NCBI GenBank assembly: GCA_003259005.1
Contig: QLII01000004.1
Location: 37,755 to 101,754 of the forward strand
DNA length: 64,000 nt
Direction of reading: 5' to 3'
Source: Spirosoma telluris
Lineage (GTDB): Bacteria > Bacteroidota > Bacteroidia > Cytophagales > Spirosomataceae
The translations under genes were made by a program, and so were the position numbers. The notes below the pieces were generated by a model. That model searched no databases. It was not told the origin of the DNA and saw only the letters and a list, made by a program, of their open reading frames with translations. Positions 8,566 to 19,087 of this stretch are shown piece after piece. How positions within the stretch are numbered: the first letter of the stretch is position 1; each line of letters begins with the position of its first letter.

Positions 8566-11500
8566 TTATTTATTGGAATTGTGAATTATACTTAATACAA
8601 GTTCAATGTCCTCACATACTGCCTCTTTCTCTAGAGGCAAAAACTTAAACCCAGTTTTTATTAAACTTTTTAGCTGCTCAATGTAGTTTAATGGAACTCC
8701 TTTTAAAGTTCCAAGGAGAAAATCTCTTGAAATTTGACGCTTATAGTCGAACTTTAAATTATCAGCATAAAGATTTTTTAAGAAAATGCTAATTGTAATA
8801 ATATTTCTAGTATTTGGATTGTATCTAGCTTCGACACTAAATTGGCTTTTTCTAAAATCATTAGTGTTGCTAATCAATAACTTATTATTAGAAAAACATT
8901 GATAGACCTGATCGCCGGTTAAAGTTAATCCCCTAAAATTTAATCGTACTAATTTAAGCCATAAGCTAGATTGGAATATTTCATTTTTTGTCGTGCGCAG
9001 AAAATATTCTGAAGTAATCGATACTATATGCTGATCAAAACTTGATTTATACCATATCATATCATCTGAAATGAGTACACGGTTTGGGCGGTTTGCTAAT
9101 AGCATAGTATCTAAAAAGCTAGATTTTAACTTTTCTTTATCCGAGAATAGGGGCTGCTCCTCTGCTTTCTGGTTACGTTCCCACTCTAATCGTTCTGGAG
9201 CATAATCTGGACGACAGTTCGTTTTAATCCAATCTAATAATTGCTGTACCTCCTCCGCTCGACGGTTCTGCCAACCCTCTGCATGGTAAATCGGAATAAC
9301 ATGATCTACCTGAGGCAGGAAAGCTAATTGGCTTGCCTTTTCAAATTGAGCTTTTTCTAATTCTGACCGTAAATAGTCTATAATGTACTGGGAAACTATA
9401 AATGGTTTATTCAAATATGTCAGCGTTTGACCTTTTCCTAATTGAAACATAATCAGTAAGGACGAGAAATCAAGAATAAATTCAAGTTCCTCCGACTGTT
9501 CAAACTTAGGGAGTGATACAATTGGAGCTATGGGAAAACCATCTCCATGGTCTGAGGTGATAAATGACCAAGCCGAAATCGGGTTTCCCCAAACGCCCGA
9601 AGTGTAACCTCTAAGAAACCAATTTCACCTTTTGAAAATTTATGGCGAGCATCATTAGAAAGTAGTTTTAATTCTGTTCCCGAGGTACCATATCTCTCCT
9701 GTAAAAATTCAAAAAATTTCTCTGGGGCTGAAAAGTCTATTTCGAAAGACTCAATACCAGTCCCATTCATCGGATTGTGTTTAGCTTCCTCAGCAATTAA
9801 CATTGCTTGGCCAGAATATTTATTGAAGAGTTGATCAACTTTATAGGTTTCTTCAAGGTCACCCCGTTTATAGGTAAACGTATCCCCAACTCCTTTTCCT
9901 AGAATATTTTTAGCGACTAAATCACTGGAAATTCGATCTGGAGTCAGCTCAATAAGTGGACGTTTGTCTTGGCTGGCCAAACGAACCACCATATTTGGCT
10001 CTGCGATATCTGGAGTAGGTATACTTTGTAAATTATCAGCTAGTGCAATTCTAGAAAAATAAATATTTTTTAGTTGCACATTATTCCAATTCGCTTTTAA
10101 CTCCCGATAACTGGCTTCTAATCCTAGTTCATGTTGACCATGTAATAGGTAGATATGAGCCAGGTTAAACCTTATTTCGGTGGGCAACCTTAATGATAAT
10201 AACCTATCATCTAGGAGAGGAAGCAATTCGTCGTGTCGACCGAGTTGATGAAGTGCATTTATCCTATCGATCCAGAAAAGAGGTCGATCCGAAAAATGGT
10301 GCATGCCGAAAACGGATACCTCTAGCAAACCTTCATATCGATTCATACTTCGGAATAATGCCGCTTCGCGTAGTAATAAATCAAGGTCTGGCGTAAAATG
10401 TGTCCGCCAGTAGGCCATCTGCGTCAAAAACTCATCTATCTCTTTTCGTTCTTCAAATAGGGTAAAAAGGTAGAAACGTAAAGCGTCGGACTCTTCACCA
10501 GGCTTCACTAGCTTTTTAAAAAGCTCTTTTGCTTGTTGGTATTCCTGATTATCAAGATATATAACCGCCAAGGCCTGCTGTAACTGTAAGGGTAATGCAG
10601 ACCAGTGTGGTAGTACTTGATCCGCATTCGTTTTTACATTAGCCCGTTTTTCCGGGTTAGCACTTTCTATAAAAGCCTTTAGCAAAGGCTCAAGGTATGC
10701 AGCTTCAAAATGTTTTGCCTCCAGCGCCATTTCTCAATATCCTCAGTTTTTTGACCTTCTCTGATTAATGTTTGAATAACAGTAAGAATATTACAGGCAT
10801 CAAAATCGTCAATTTCTATTGTTTGGAGCAGAAATTGACGATAAGCTTCAATTGCATCTGGCTTTCTTTTCAATATTGAAAAAGCGAGACCTCGAAATAA
10901 GAACACCATTGGTGTAAGTGCTTCGGGCAGAGCATCGATTGCCTCAAGCATTCGCTCTCCTTGACCTTGGCTATAAAGGATCGAAAGCAAGTCTAGTATT
11001 CGTTGTGGAATTACTTTCGAGATCGGATCTAGGTCTCCCCAGAGCAATTTTGAGACTGAATTTTGGGGGCTTCCAACAAATAATTGAAAAAGTTCACCTG
11101 TCAATCGTTGGTCAACCTCCGCGTCATCAGTTAGAAAATATTGGCAGTAAAGGAGATCAAATCTTGCTACTTGAAACATTGCATGATCTGCGAACTCTGT
11201 CCCCTTAACAAATTTGTCAATTTGTAAAAAGATATCGCGGGCATATGTCAAATCTGGATCGCCAATTAGTTCATGTGGTTTTTGTAAATCCAACCTTCTG
11301 CCTGACCGTTCAAAAAAGTAATGCATTACATATTGGGCAACATATGTCCAATAGAAGAGTACTGTGCGATCCAGTTTTGTTACTGGAGGCCTAGTCTCAA
11401 GTTCATAGACAAACAATGTCTCAAAATCACTTAACTTAAGTCGGGAGTTTGCTTGGGCAATTCTATGAAGTTCTCCCACCTTAAACATCGGATTCTTTTG

Positions 11501-12009
11501 CACTTCTGTTGGTACGGCTACACCAGGCTCAAGCAAGAGCAGAATATTCCATGCTTTTGGATTGAATTCGTCCTGTTCAAGAATTTCATCAACTAGTCGG
11601 GAAGCTTCCGCATCATCTTTTTTCTGGTGATACGCCATGGCTGCTCTTTCTTTATACCGAATTGTATCAGATTTTAGCTTATATGCTTTAATGAATAGTT
11701 CACCAGCCTCTTCAACTGGTCTAAAATCCCCCTTAGCCAAAGCCTCAAGGTAATACGATTGAGCCAGTAATACATTTAGGTGAGGCTGGGGAATGCTTTC
11801 TTTTTCTGCGTTTGACCTAACCATGATGGCTTCCTGCAAGCAGTTTCGAGGGTGGAGGGTTAACCACTGATTTTCAGCTTGCTCCAGGAGTATCCGGCTT
11901 TGGTTAATAAATGACGTTTGACTATCAACTATCGCGACTGGATCATTTTGGGTTGAATATTAGCAAGCTCAATTGTTTGGTACCCTTTCAGCTCTAGCAA
12001 GCGGTTAAC
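8566..12009 (-). CDS. TPR / GreAB-C-like / PIN-domain protein, 3' part of a gene split by IS3, frameshifted
   Basis: This is the large C-terminal part of a gene whose N-terminus lies at 13271-13879. Long helical repeats (TPR-like) fill the first 700 residues. A segment LVAKNILGKGVGDTFTY resembles the C-terminal fold of GreA/GreB. The last 300 residues carry a PIN-type nuclease pattern, with acidic blocks FILDFSSLL and VLISDDMIWY. Frames break near 11950 (AAAA), 10728 (AAA) and 9530. One A restores the first two. Without the IS the protein is about 1,350 residues: trypsin-TPR-GreAB-PIN. PIN domains usually cleave RNA. Protease-gated RNA cleavage is my inference. Confidence 0.65.
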
Positions 12010-12023
12010 TGAGGTGGGTCGGT

Positions 12024-12962
12024 TTAGCCGGACACTTGTGATTGAGAGTTATGAGTGAAATTAGCTCGGTAATACTGTTTTTCAAAGTTGATCGGTGATA
12101 GGTACCCTAAAGAGGAGTGTATGCGCCGAATGTTGTAGTAGCCTTCGATGTAATTAAATAGCTCATCGTGAGCATCTTGTAGGTTTTCAAAGCACCCTTC
12201 TTCCAGAAGTTCTACCTTTAATCGGCTCCATAAAGACTCAGCGTGAGCGTTTTGGTACGGGTTTTCTTTCTCGGCCATACTTTGCCGACACTTCCATTTA
12301 TCAAGTCGTGCCCGAAACGTTTTACCAAAATACTGACCGCCTTGATCTGAATGAGCAATCAAACCTGGCTGCGGTCGGCGCAACATTATTGCCTGATCAA
12401 AAGCTCTGATAATCAGACTCTCTTCCATGTTTAAGTCGACACACCAGCCGACGATCCGGCGCGAGAACAAGTCTAGCCAACTGGCTAAGTAAGCCCAACT
12501 ACCTCCTACTAATGGCAAGTAGGTGATGTCGCTTACCCAAGCCTGATCGGGCCGGACTGGTTGGCCCATTTCGAGCAATAGATTAGGACAAGCCCGTAGT
12601 CCGTGGCTTGAGTCGGTGGTACGCGGCACAAAACTGCGGGGCTGAATAGCCCGCCAGTTTTGCATCTGCATGAGTCGTCTAACTTGGTGTCGACCCACTT
12701 CAATACCTTGCTCTTGGAGCGCCTTCTGAACTCGTCGACTACCATAGCGTCGGCGGTTTTCCCAGAAGACTTCTTGGACATTACTCGACATTTGCTGTTG
12801 GGCTATAGATGGTTGAAAGGTTATGCCTGCTCGATACTGGTAGTAGCTACTCTTGCTGACTTCCAGTGTATTACAAAGTAACCTGACTGCAAAGTGGGGC
12901 TCTTCCTGTTTGATAAACTGGTAAATTAATCTCAGGTCATGCGGCTGAAAATGGCGACAGCT
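12024..12962 (-). CDS. IS3 transposase OrfB (DDE integrase core)
   Basis: The integrase core shows the D-D-E triad: WVSDITYLPL, HSDQGGQYF and AESLWSRLKVE. The frame is open from the slippery A7G in orfA, giving KKSCRHFQPHDLRLIYQF, and the first ATG is at 12791. Production is therefore expected as an OrfAB fusion by -1 frameshifting, as in other IS3 members. An HTH-like region (RYGSRRVQKALQEQGIEVG) precedes the core. Intact. Confidence 0.92.
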   Translation of the reverse strand, partial: SCRHFQPHDLRLIYQFIKQEEPHFAVRLLCNTLEVSKSSYYQYRAGITFQPSIAQQQMSSNVQEVFWENRRRYGSRRVQKALQEQGIEVGRHQVRRLMQMQNWRAIQPRSFVPRTTDSSHGLRACPNLLLEMGQPVRPDQAWVSDITYLPLVGGSWAYLASWLDLFSRRIVGWCVDLNMEESLIIRAFDQAIMLRRPQPGLIAHSDQGGQYFGKTFRARLDKWKCRQSMAEKENPYQNAHAESLWSRLKVELLEEGCFENLQDAHDELFNYIEGYYNIRRIHSSLGYLSPINFEKQYYRANFTHNSQSQVSG

Positions 12963-13219
12963 TTTTTTAAAATATCGCGTTCTAGCTCCGTTTGGCGGAG
13001 TTGCCGACGGAGCGATTCAACCTCTTCTTCCAAAGTAGATGTTGATTTTTCTCCCCCTTTGTTCTTTTTTTCGGCCGCCCGCCAGGCATGGATGATGCTA
13101 TCACTAATCCCCATTTTTTTGGCTACAGCGAGAATGGACTCCCCGTTGGCAACTAGGCGTAGCACGTCAGCTTTGAATTCGGGAGTGTACTTTCGGTTTG
13201 GAATTGATTTTTTGGCCAT
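12932..13219 (-). CDS. IS3 transposase OrfA (helix-turn-helix)
   Basis: This 95-residue protein opens MAKKSIPNRKYTPEFKADV, with a classical HTH (SILAVAKKMGISDSIIHAW) and a C-terminal leucine-zipper-like coiled coil (LEEEVESLRRQLRQTELER). Near the end AAAAAAAG forms the -1 slippery site that joins it to OrfB. It binds the IS ends and regulates transposition. Intact. Confidence 0.92.
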   Translation of the reverse strand: MAKKSIPNRKYTPEFKADVLRLVANGESILAVAKKMGISDSIIHAWRAAEKKNKGGEKSTSTLEEEVESLRRQLRQTELERDILKKAVAIFSRMT

Positions 13220-13270
13220 TTGACACGAAGTTAAAATAAGTTTCGTGTCCGGATTTATAGGACCACCTCA

Positions 13271-13879
13271 AACTTCTGACAGGTGATAAGCTGTAAATAG
13301 TTTAAATCTTGCTTCATAATTGGTGATAATACCCACCAAAATCATTTCACCTTCCCTTTCCCAATATAAGCCACTCCCTGAAGTCCCTTTAACATTGGCA
13401 AGAGCCGTTGACGAATTGTCCTCAAAGGACTGATCTGTTCTGATTTTTGATTTGTTATTAAAGGAACGGGAAAGTTTAGCCATGACAGGCAGTGGTTCTT
13501 CTCCTTTATAAGCGGCTGGAAACCCATCAAAATGAATGTCTATTTTGCCGGGTACTGTTTCATTGACACTAACTGTAGCTAAATCAGGTAAGACCTGATT
13601 AGACAGAATCCATAAAGCAATATCTGTTTCATCGGTCTCTGGGAACTTTATAACATTGGAGATATTAACCTGAATCTTATCAATAAACTTTTGATCATGG
13701 TAATTAAATGATGCAACATCAATTATCTCATCTTCAGAAACCTCATCTAGAACATGCCTAGCTGTCAGGAGGTAAACTATTCCCTGCTCTTTGATATTGA
13801 GTAAAAACCCACTCCCTATCAGTTCGCCATCAATGGACAGCCGAACACTTAATTCATGCAGCTTATCAGAAAGAATCAT
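13271..13879 (-). CDS. trypsin-like serine protease domain, 5' part of the IS3-split gene
   Basis: The first 200 residues of the split protein form a trypsin/HtrA-like fold. His42 lies in LLTARHVLDE, Asp in ETDIALWIL, and the Ser in KGTSGSGLYWE with its oxyanion glycines. No signal peptide is present, so it should be cytosolic. The coding frame enters the IS at TAYHLS and picks up two IS-encoded residues before a stop. It overlaps the MBL gene upstream by 14 bases, implying coupled translation. In related conflict systems a trypsin domain activates a partner or its own effector domain by cleavage. Here the PIN part and the MBL enzyme are the candidates (inference). Confidence 0.8.
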
Positions 13880-14930
13880 TTTCAGGAAAGGTTACTTTAA
13901 TACCTTGGGAAGGGTTGCAGGGGAAATGACATTTTATTAAGTACTTCTTCAATTCATCATCCGAGAAAAGAGTCCGAAACCCCGGATCATCGTACGTGAA
14001 ATAGAAATGAATAGGATTTACCACATCTCTTTTTCGTACCGTATAGATGATACGTGCCAAAGTCTCTTTATGAGGGAAATGATCAGTGTTCTCATAATGA
14101 GTACTTATGAGATATTTATGGCAATCAATTAGATCCAATAGTCGATTATTTGTGTTTTTTCTCGAACCATGATGCGATACTTTTACTAAGTCTGCTTTCA
14201 GCAGATTAGCTTCAGAAAATCCTTTTTTCTCTAGAGTGTCAGCAACAACATCGGGAAATGAATCGCTCAGTAGCAGTATTTTATAGGTGTCAACTTCAAG
14301 CAGAAAGGCAATACTACTTCTATTCGTCGGTGATTTATCAGGGTGGAAACCGAATGTGCATAGTTCTTCGAGTGTTTTTTTATGATCTGAACGCTTTCGA
14401 GAACTACTTGTATCTTTAGGAGGTAAATTCCTTTCGTACTCTTTCCATTCATCGATAAATGTATCGAACTGAGCTTTATCAGGGGAAAGTATTGTGAGTT
14501 TGCCATTCCCTATCATATACTCTTGTGAGGCCATCACTGGTTCACGGTTTAGTTTTCCTGTTGGCATTAACAGATCGCGGGCATCAATACCCTGCCTCAT
14601 TCCAATTTTACCACTTTCATCCGCATCTATCAACGGATTGGGTGAATAATTCAGCCAGTACTGGTGAGCAATTGTATGGGTAAAGTCTTTAAGTAAGGGG
14701 AAAACTCCTCGTATGTGATCATCATCAACATGGGTCAGCACAAGTAAATCGAGTGACGCACCCTGCTCCACAACCGAAGTAAGATAAGGCTTTAGTGTAC
14801 TATGATAGGTTTTGGCGTAACCTGTATCTACAACAATTCGCCTTTTTTCCAATGAATTATTTACTCCATATTCTAGAATTAATGAATCACCACAGAGTAC
14901 GGGCAAAGCAGTTAAAGATAGATCTGTCAT
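13866..14930 (-). CDS. MBL-fold hydrolase (ComEC-type soluble domain)
   Basis: This intact 354-residue metallo-beta-lactamase-fold protein has VVDTGY (33-38), the metal motif LTHVDDDHIRG (His67-His72, HxDxDH as in ComEC nuclease domains), a LLLSDSFPD metal aspartate, and KVSHHGSRKN. No membrane helices or signal peptide exist, so it is not a DNA-uptake ComEC. ComEC-like MBL domains act as nucleases or phosphodiesterases. It is the first gene of a two-gene operon with the trypsin-TPR-PIN protein (ATGATTCT overlap). It probably shares a promoter region with the divergent methyltransferase. Confidence 0.88.
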   Translation of the reverse strand: MTDLSLTALPVLCGDSLILEYGVNNSLEKRRIVVDTGYAKTYHSTLKPYLTSVVEQGASLDLLVLTHVDDDHIRGVFPLLKDFTHTIAHQYWLNYSPNPLIDADESGKIGMRQGIDARDLLMPTGKLNREPVMASQEYMIGNGKLTILSPDKAQFDTFIDEWKEYERNLPPKDTSSSRKRSDHKKTLEELCTFGFHPDKSPTNRSSIAFLLEVDTYKILLLSDSFPDVVADTLEKKGFSEANLLKADLVKVSHHGSRKNTNNRLLDLIDCHKYLISTHYENTDHFPHKETLARIIYTVRKRDVVNPIHFYFTYDDPGFRTLFSDDELKKYLIKCHFPCNPSQGIKVTFPENDSF

Positions 14931-15319
14931 TTTAACTATTAACTTTTTTATTCCTTCCTAACATTCAGACTATTATAGGCTAAAGAGATAGTTTTAGTAC
15001 GCAAGCCTAGGGTATTGCGGTATTATGGCAACAAAAAGGCCATTTCGAATTACTTTCTACATATAACGGATTTAAGAGTAAATTTGAAAACAGGGAAATT
15101 AGGGGCATTTACTCTTTAGTATAAAACCTTTCAATATGTATCCATTTTTATATTTTAGTTTCTTTTGGCCGCTGTATGGCTCATACCCCAGCCTGTCTCA
15201 AAAACATCTTTACACTTATTAAGAATTATCAAGTCAATACATGTCAATTATATGTGTATCTAAAATGTGAAAAATGATTACAATGAACTTTATAGAGAAT
15301 CGGGATAAATCTGCAATTA
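14931..15319. promoter_or_regulatory. divergent intergenic region, MBL versus methyltransferase
   Basis: About 390 AT-rich bases separate two divergent conflict operons, so both promoters must lie here. I see no clear inverted repeat or RNA gene. Divergence from an orphan methyltransferase is a common regulatory arrangement. Confidence 0.4.
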
Positions 15320-17263
15320 ATGACTAAAGAGTTCTTTAAAACACTTAATAATACGCTTTCCTCTGATCCCAACAAGGTGAATCGCATAATCGTCTCTACC
15401 TTTTTGAGTTTAAATAAGCTAAATCCAAAAAATAGTTCACTAATCAATAAGCTGATTATTCGAGAGGGGGAGGAAGACTGGGAAGAGTACTGTCGCTTTA
15501 AAAAGTATTTTCATTCCTATCAACAAGAGTTTTCATTCGAAGACCTGATCGAAATATTTGAACGAATTGTCTCTCCAGCCGACAAAAAAGTAAATGGGGC
15601 AATCTATACGCCTGACCTTATAAAGTCATATATTATTGAACAAGTAACTACAAATTCAACCATTGATTTAGCTCAAGCTTTAGTTTGTGATGTGGCTTGT
15701 GGCTGTGGGGGATTTCTTTATAGTTACGCTCGTTTTCTTCGAGAGTCTTATGCTTTATCTTACGAATATATTTATCGAGAGCTCATTTATGGAGTGGATA
15801 TAGCGTCCTACAGCATTGAACGAAGCGCTATCACACTGTCACTTCTGGCTATTGGTGAAGGAGAAGATAGTGATTTTCAATTTAACTTGAAAGAAGGTAA
15901 TTCCTTGAATTTTGATTGGAGAGCTGAATTCGAGCGGGTTGGCCAGCAGGATGGCTTTGATCTCGTTATTGGAAATCCACCATATGTTTGTGCTAAAAAT
16001 ATTCTAGCAGAAACGCGAGCATTGTTAGAACGATGGCCAGTCAGCTCATCTGGCAATCCAGATCTATATATTCCTTTCTTTCAGATTGGATTAGAAGCTC
16101 TTAATGAGAATGGGATTTTAGGCTACATTACGGTAAACAGCTTTACAAGAAGCGTAAATGGCCGAAAGCTAAGGGAGTATTTTCATAAAGCATCATTTGC
16201 CTTAACGATCGTTGATTTTGGTGGAGAGCAAGTATTCAAAGGCCGCACTACTTATACCTGTATCTGTATCATTGGCAAGCAACCCCGGCCATTTGTACAG
16301 TATTGCTTGAATAGCAGTACCCGTTTGTCAATGTTGACAGCCAATGATTTTGTACACATTCCTTACGATACGCTCACCGATCACTCAGGATGGATTTTAA
16401 GCCAAGCTAATATCAAAACGGTTTTACACCGCCTTCGTAGCAGTGGATCCACCTTAGAACAAGTAGCAGAGATTCGAGGGGGATTCGCTACATTGAAAAA
16501 TCAAATTTTCGTATTCACACCTCGCGCCGAAACGCCGACTCACTTTTTATTAGAGACTAAGACAAAAGCCACCTATTGGATCGAGCGAGGCATTTGTAGA
16601 AACGCAATCAAAGCTAATAGTCTGAAAACCGATGCTGATTTCGATACCTATCTCGAAAAAATAATTTTTCCCTATCAATACCGGTTGAATGAAACTCCGC
16701 TTTTTGTTAATGAGCCAACTATTAATCGCCGAGTGGTTCCTTTAGAAGAGACTGAGCTGGCTACCCGTTATCCAGATGCATACCACTATCTCTGCGATCA
16801 TCGAGAAGAATTAGCCTTACGTGATAAAGGAGAAACTCGGAACTATCCTGCATGGTATGCTTATGGGCGATCCCAAGGATTGAATGTTCAGGGTCACAAA
16901 CTCTTGTTTCCTCATATTTCGGATCGGCCATATTTTGTGTATACTCCAGATACAGAACTACTTTTTTATACAGGATTTTCTATAGTTTCTTGGAACGTAC
17001 GAACATTAAAAATTCTCCAAAAGGTGTTGTCTAGTGATCTCTTTTGGTTTTTTGTTAGACACTCAAGCAAACCTTATTCAGGTGACTACTTTGGTCTTGG
17101 GAAAAACTATATCAAAGATTTTAGTATTCCTGTCTTCAACAAAAAAGAAGAAGACTACTTATTAATGTGTACTGACCCTGATGAAATAAACGCTTTTTTA
17201 GCAACTAAATACAATGTTTTTCTCCCCATCATTGTGAATCAACTTGCAGTTGTTACTGAGTAG
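15320..17263 (+). CDS. Eco57I-like adenine-specific DNA methyltransferase
   Basis: This intact 647-residue class I methyltransferase has the SAM-binding motif CDVACGCGGFLYSYARF (123-139), the acidic GVDIASYSIERSAI, and the catalytic NPPY at 219-222 (LVIGNPPYVC). This is the N6-adenine gamma-type layout of Eco57I-like enzymes. The C-terminal 300 residues, with SGSTLEQVAEIRGGFAT and FFVRHSSKPYSGDYFG, form a target-recognition domain. No PD-(D/E)XK block is visible in the N-terminus, so it looks methylation-only. No restriction enzyme is adjacent. The convergent neighbour is the GHKL/receiver operon, which may supply the effector arm. Confidence 0.88.
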   Translation: MTKEFFKTLNNTLSSDPNKVNRIIVSTFLSLNKLNPKNSSLINKLIIREGEEDWEEYCRFKKYFHSYQQEFSFEDLIEIFERIVSPADKKVNGAIYTPDLIKSYIIEQVTTNSTIDLAQALVCDVACGCGGFLYSYARFLRESYALSYEYIYRELIYGVDIASYSIERSAITLSLLAIGEGEDSDFQFNLKEGNSLNFDWRAEFERVGQQDGFDLVIGNPPYVCAKNILAETRALLERWPVSSSGNPDLYIPFFQIGLEALNENGILGYITVNSFTRSVNGRKLREYFHKASFALTIVDFGGEQVFKGRTTYTCICIIGKQPRPFVQYCLNSSTRLSMLTANDFVHIPYDTLTDHSGWILSQANIKTVLHRLRSSGSTLEQVAEIRGGFATLKNQIFVFTPRAETPTHFLLETKTKATYWIERGICRNAIKANSLKTDADFDTYLEKIIFPYQYRLNETPLFVNEPTINRRVVPLEETELATRYPDAYHYLCDHREELALRDKGETRNYPAWYAYGRSQGLNVQGHKLLFPHISDRPYFVYTPDTELLFYTGFSIVSWNVRTLKILQKVLSSDLFWFFVRHSSKPYSGDYFGLGKNYIKDFSIPVFNKKEEDYLLMCTDPDEINAFLATKYNVFLPIIVNQLAVVTE

Positions 17264-17305
17264 ATCTGTACGGCGGCCTTTGCTGGAAGCTTATTAATTT
17301 TACTT

Positions 17306-18018
17306 CTAAATCAAGTATAAAGGAAATGTATTCTTAATAATAAAATCAGAATGTGCATTACTTAAATCAAATGATTTGAAATAGGGTAGCCATAAACGTT
17401 CCTGAGCACGCTTAATTATTTGTTGATAATCATAATCATTTAAAAGTTCATTGACAAAAGGGAATTGCTGATTGTTGAAAAAATTGGATAATATAAAGTG
17501 AACAGCCAGAAATATATCCATTGGCGGATGTGGAATCCGAGGCTAGGCAGAACTGCCATAGCTGGATCAATTAATTCAAGTTTTTTACCACCAAATTGAA
17601 AATGATACATGGGGTGTGTATACCTAGGAATACCTGGCTTTAAATGCCTATCAAGATGCCAACTGCTGCAATATGCTTTTTTTGTAGAAGTTTTGCTTTT
17701 ATATACATTAATTGTAAGATCTAAAGTATAGGCATGCAGAGGATCAAAATTTGTATCTAATGGATCTCTTACCATCAACATATTGTCTAGAAAAACCTGA
17801 CAGTAATTGAGATCATCAGGTATAGTTCCAGCAATTCTAGTGTTTATATAAAATGCAACATTCTCAATTTTATATTCGACTATTGATTTAGTGTTTAAAG
17901 CAATTAGTAGATCAGATAACTGAGAAAAATCACCCGTTACGGCTTTACTAGTAAGCAAATTTGTAAAAATTGATAAATCATTGCAAAAATTTCTAAGATC
18001 CCAACTACCCATTTGCAT
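17306..18018 (-). CDS. hypothetical protein, third gene of the dual-GHKL/receiver operon, frameshifted
   Basis: Once one C is added to the ATCCGCC run near 17527, the protein is 237 residues, from MQMGSWDLRNFCNDL to KNTFPLYLI. Features include a SSWHLDRH segment with two His, a YHFQFGGKKLELIDPAMA stretch and a C-terminal helical region. I recognise no family. It starts 14 bases before the receiver gene ends, so it is tightly coupled. As the only non-signalling member of the operon it could be the effector or a specificity factor. That is a guess from position. Confidence 0.6.
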
Positions 18019-19087
18019 TAATTTTTTTTACAAGTTCACGAATAGCTTTTTTGTCAATTACACTAATATAGTCTTTTAATTTATCCATACTAGTTAACCC
18101 AGTTTCGATTGATATATATTCCTTTTCTTGCCAAGGGAGTAAATCTCTTTTGTACAGTTCAATCCCATCAAATGGGTCAATAGCAACATTTGAATATTTA
18201 CAAATCGTCCAAAAATTTGAACTGTTAGAATACTCCGTTTTAATAATTGGCACTAGGTCCAAATTAAGTTTAGATTTAATAGTTTCTACTCTTTCTTCTG
18301 CATCTAAACGTCTTAGAGGTATTGTTGCTTCCGTAATTCCATACCACCACTCATTAATTTTTGCCATCCACCAACGAGGGTAAACATCTGAAAGAATGCC
18401 AACATAACGAGTATTTGTTAAACTTAAGAGTAGCTTATCCCAATCGGGAGAACTTTGACTGACGCCTAAGCGTGCAGCTAAAACATCTTTCCCAATTAAG
18501 GGACCAATAGCGCGGATAATTTGCTCGAAGATAAGTCGGCTAAACTCAAAGGTATGTTGATCAAATTGTTTAGTTTTTGTTATTATGCCCGTATGAACTA
18601 AATTTTCTTCATTAGAAGTTATACCTAAGATTTTAAGTATATCATATTTAGAATCTTTAATTACCTCGTAGCTATTTATAAACGATATCAATTTACTTTT
18701 GAATCGCTCTGGCTTGTCAAGGAATTCTTTTTTTGTTAATGTAAAATCAAATAAATCTTGGCTAGTAAAATCATTATAGTAGTCGGTTATAATACCCTCA
18801 TTAGACATTAATATTATCGGAAATTCATATTTATTATTGGTATCATGAGAGTACTTTGTCCTAAGGGTTTGTGCAATTGTAGGAGCGTCAAAGCATGCTT
18901 GTTTTTGTCCTGCGGTTAAACGATAATCCAAGATCAATGCATTAATATCTGCTTGTTTTACCTGCTGTAAAACCTCACTAATGTCTGATGACGGATCATA
19001 AGTTAGTGTATTAAATCCTAGATTAATTAGATCCTGCTCCCGACTTTCAGCCGCTTGATCTTCAATATATAGTATCTTAAAATCCAT
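18005..19087 (-). CDS. receiver-domain protein with a large C-terminal domain
   Basis: The N-terminal 125 residues match a two-component receiver: the acidic pair Glu9-Asp10 in LYIEDQ, phospho-acceptor Asp54 in LILDYRL, Ser95 in ILMSNEG, and Lys119/120 in LTKKEF. About 235 residues follow with no DNA-binding HTH that I can see, including LAARLGVSQSSPDW and the Trp-rich PRWWMAKINEWWYGI. It is therefore not a classical transcription factor. It overlaps the kinase gene by 11 bases, so the kinase at 19077-21403 is the obvious phosphodonor. Intact at 360 residues. Confidence 0.75.
   Translation of the reverse strand: MDFKILYIEDQAAESREQDLINLGFNTLTYDPSSDISEVLQQVKQADINALILDYRLTAGQKQACFDAPTIAQTLRTKYSHDTNNKYEFPIILMSNEGIITDYYNDFTSQDLFDFTLTKKEFLDKPERFKSKLISFINSYEVIKDSKYDILKILGITSNEENLVHTGIITKTKQFDQHTFEFSRLIFEQIIRAIGPLIGKDVLAARLGVSQSSPDWDKLLLSLTNTRYVGILSDVYPRWWMAKINEWWYGITEATIPLRRLDAEERVETIKSKLNLDLVPIIKTEYSNSSNFWTICKYSNVAIDPFDGIELYKRDLLPWQEKEYISIETGLTSMDKLKDYISVIDKKAIRELVKKINANG

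Larger units (their letters stand above)
12010..13270 (-). mobile_element. IS3-family insertion sequence, copy 1 (1261 bp)
   Basis: The ends begin TGAGGTGG on both sides, with an imperfect repeat of about 26 bp (TCCGGACAC / GCCGGACAC inside). AAC flanks both ends (12007-12009 and 13271-13273), the 3-bp duplication typical of IS3. It is the same element as 22930-24190, inverted, with identical encoded proteins. It splits the trypsin-TPR-PIN gene. Removing it with one AAC restores the reading frame across the junction. Confidence 0.95.

Noticed and set aside
13866..14930. ComEC competence protein
   Set aside because: It carries only the MBL part. No competence-type membrane channel helices or OB-fold region are present.
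15320..17263. A full type IIG restriction-modification enzyme
   Set aside because: No nuclease motif is visible N-terminal of the methyltransferase core, and length fits methylation plus target recognition only.
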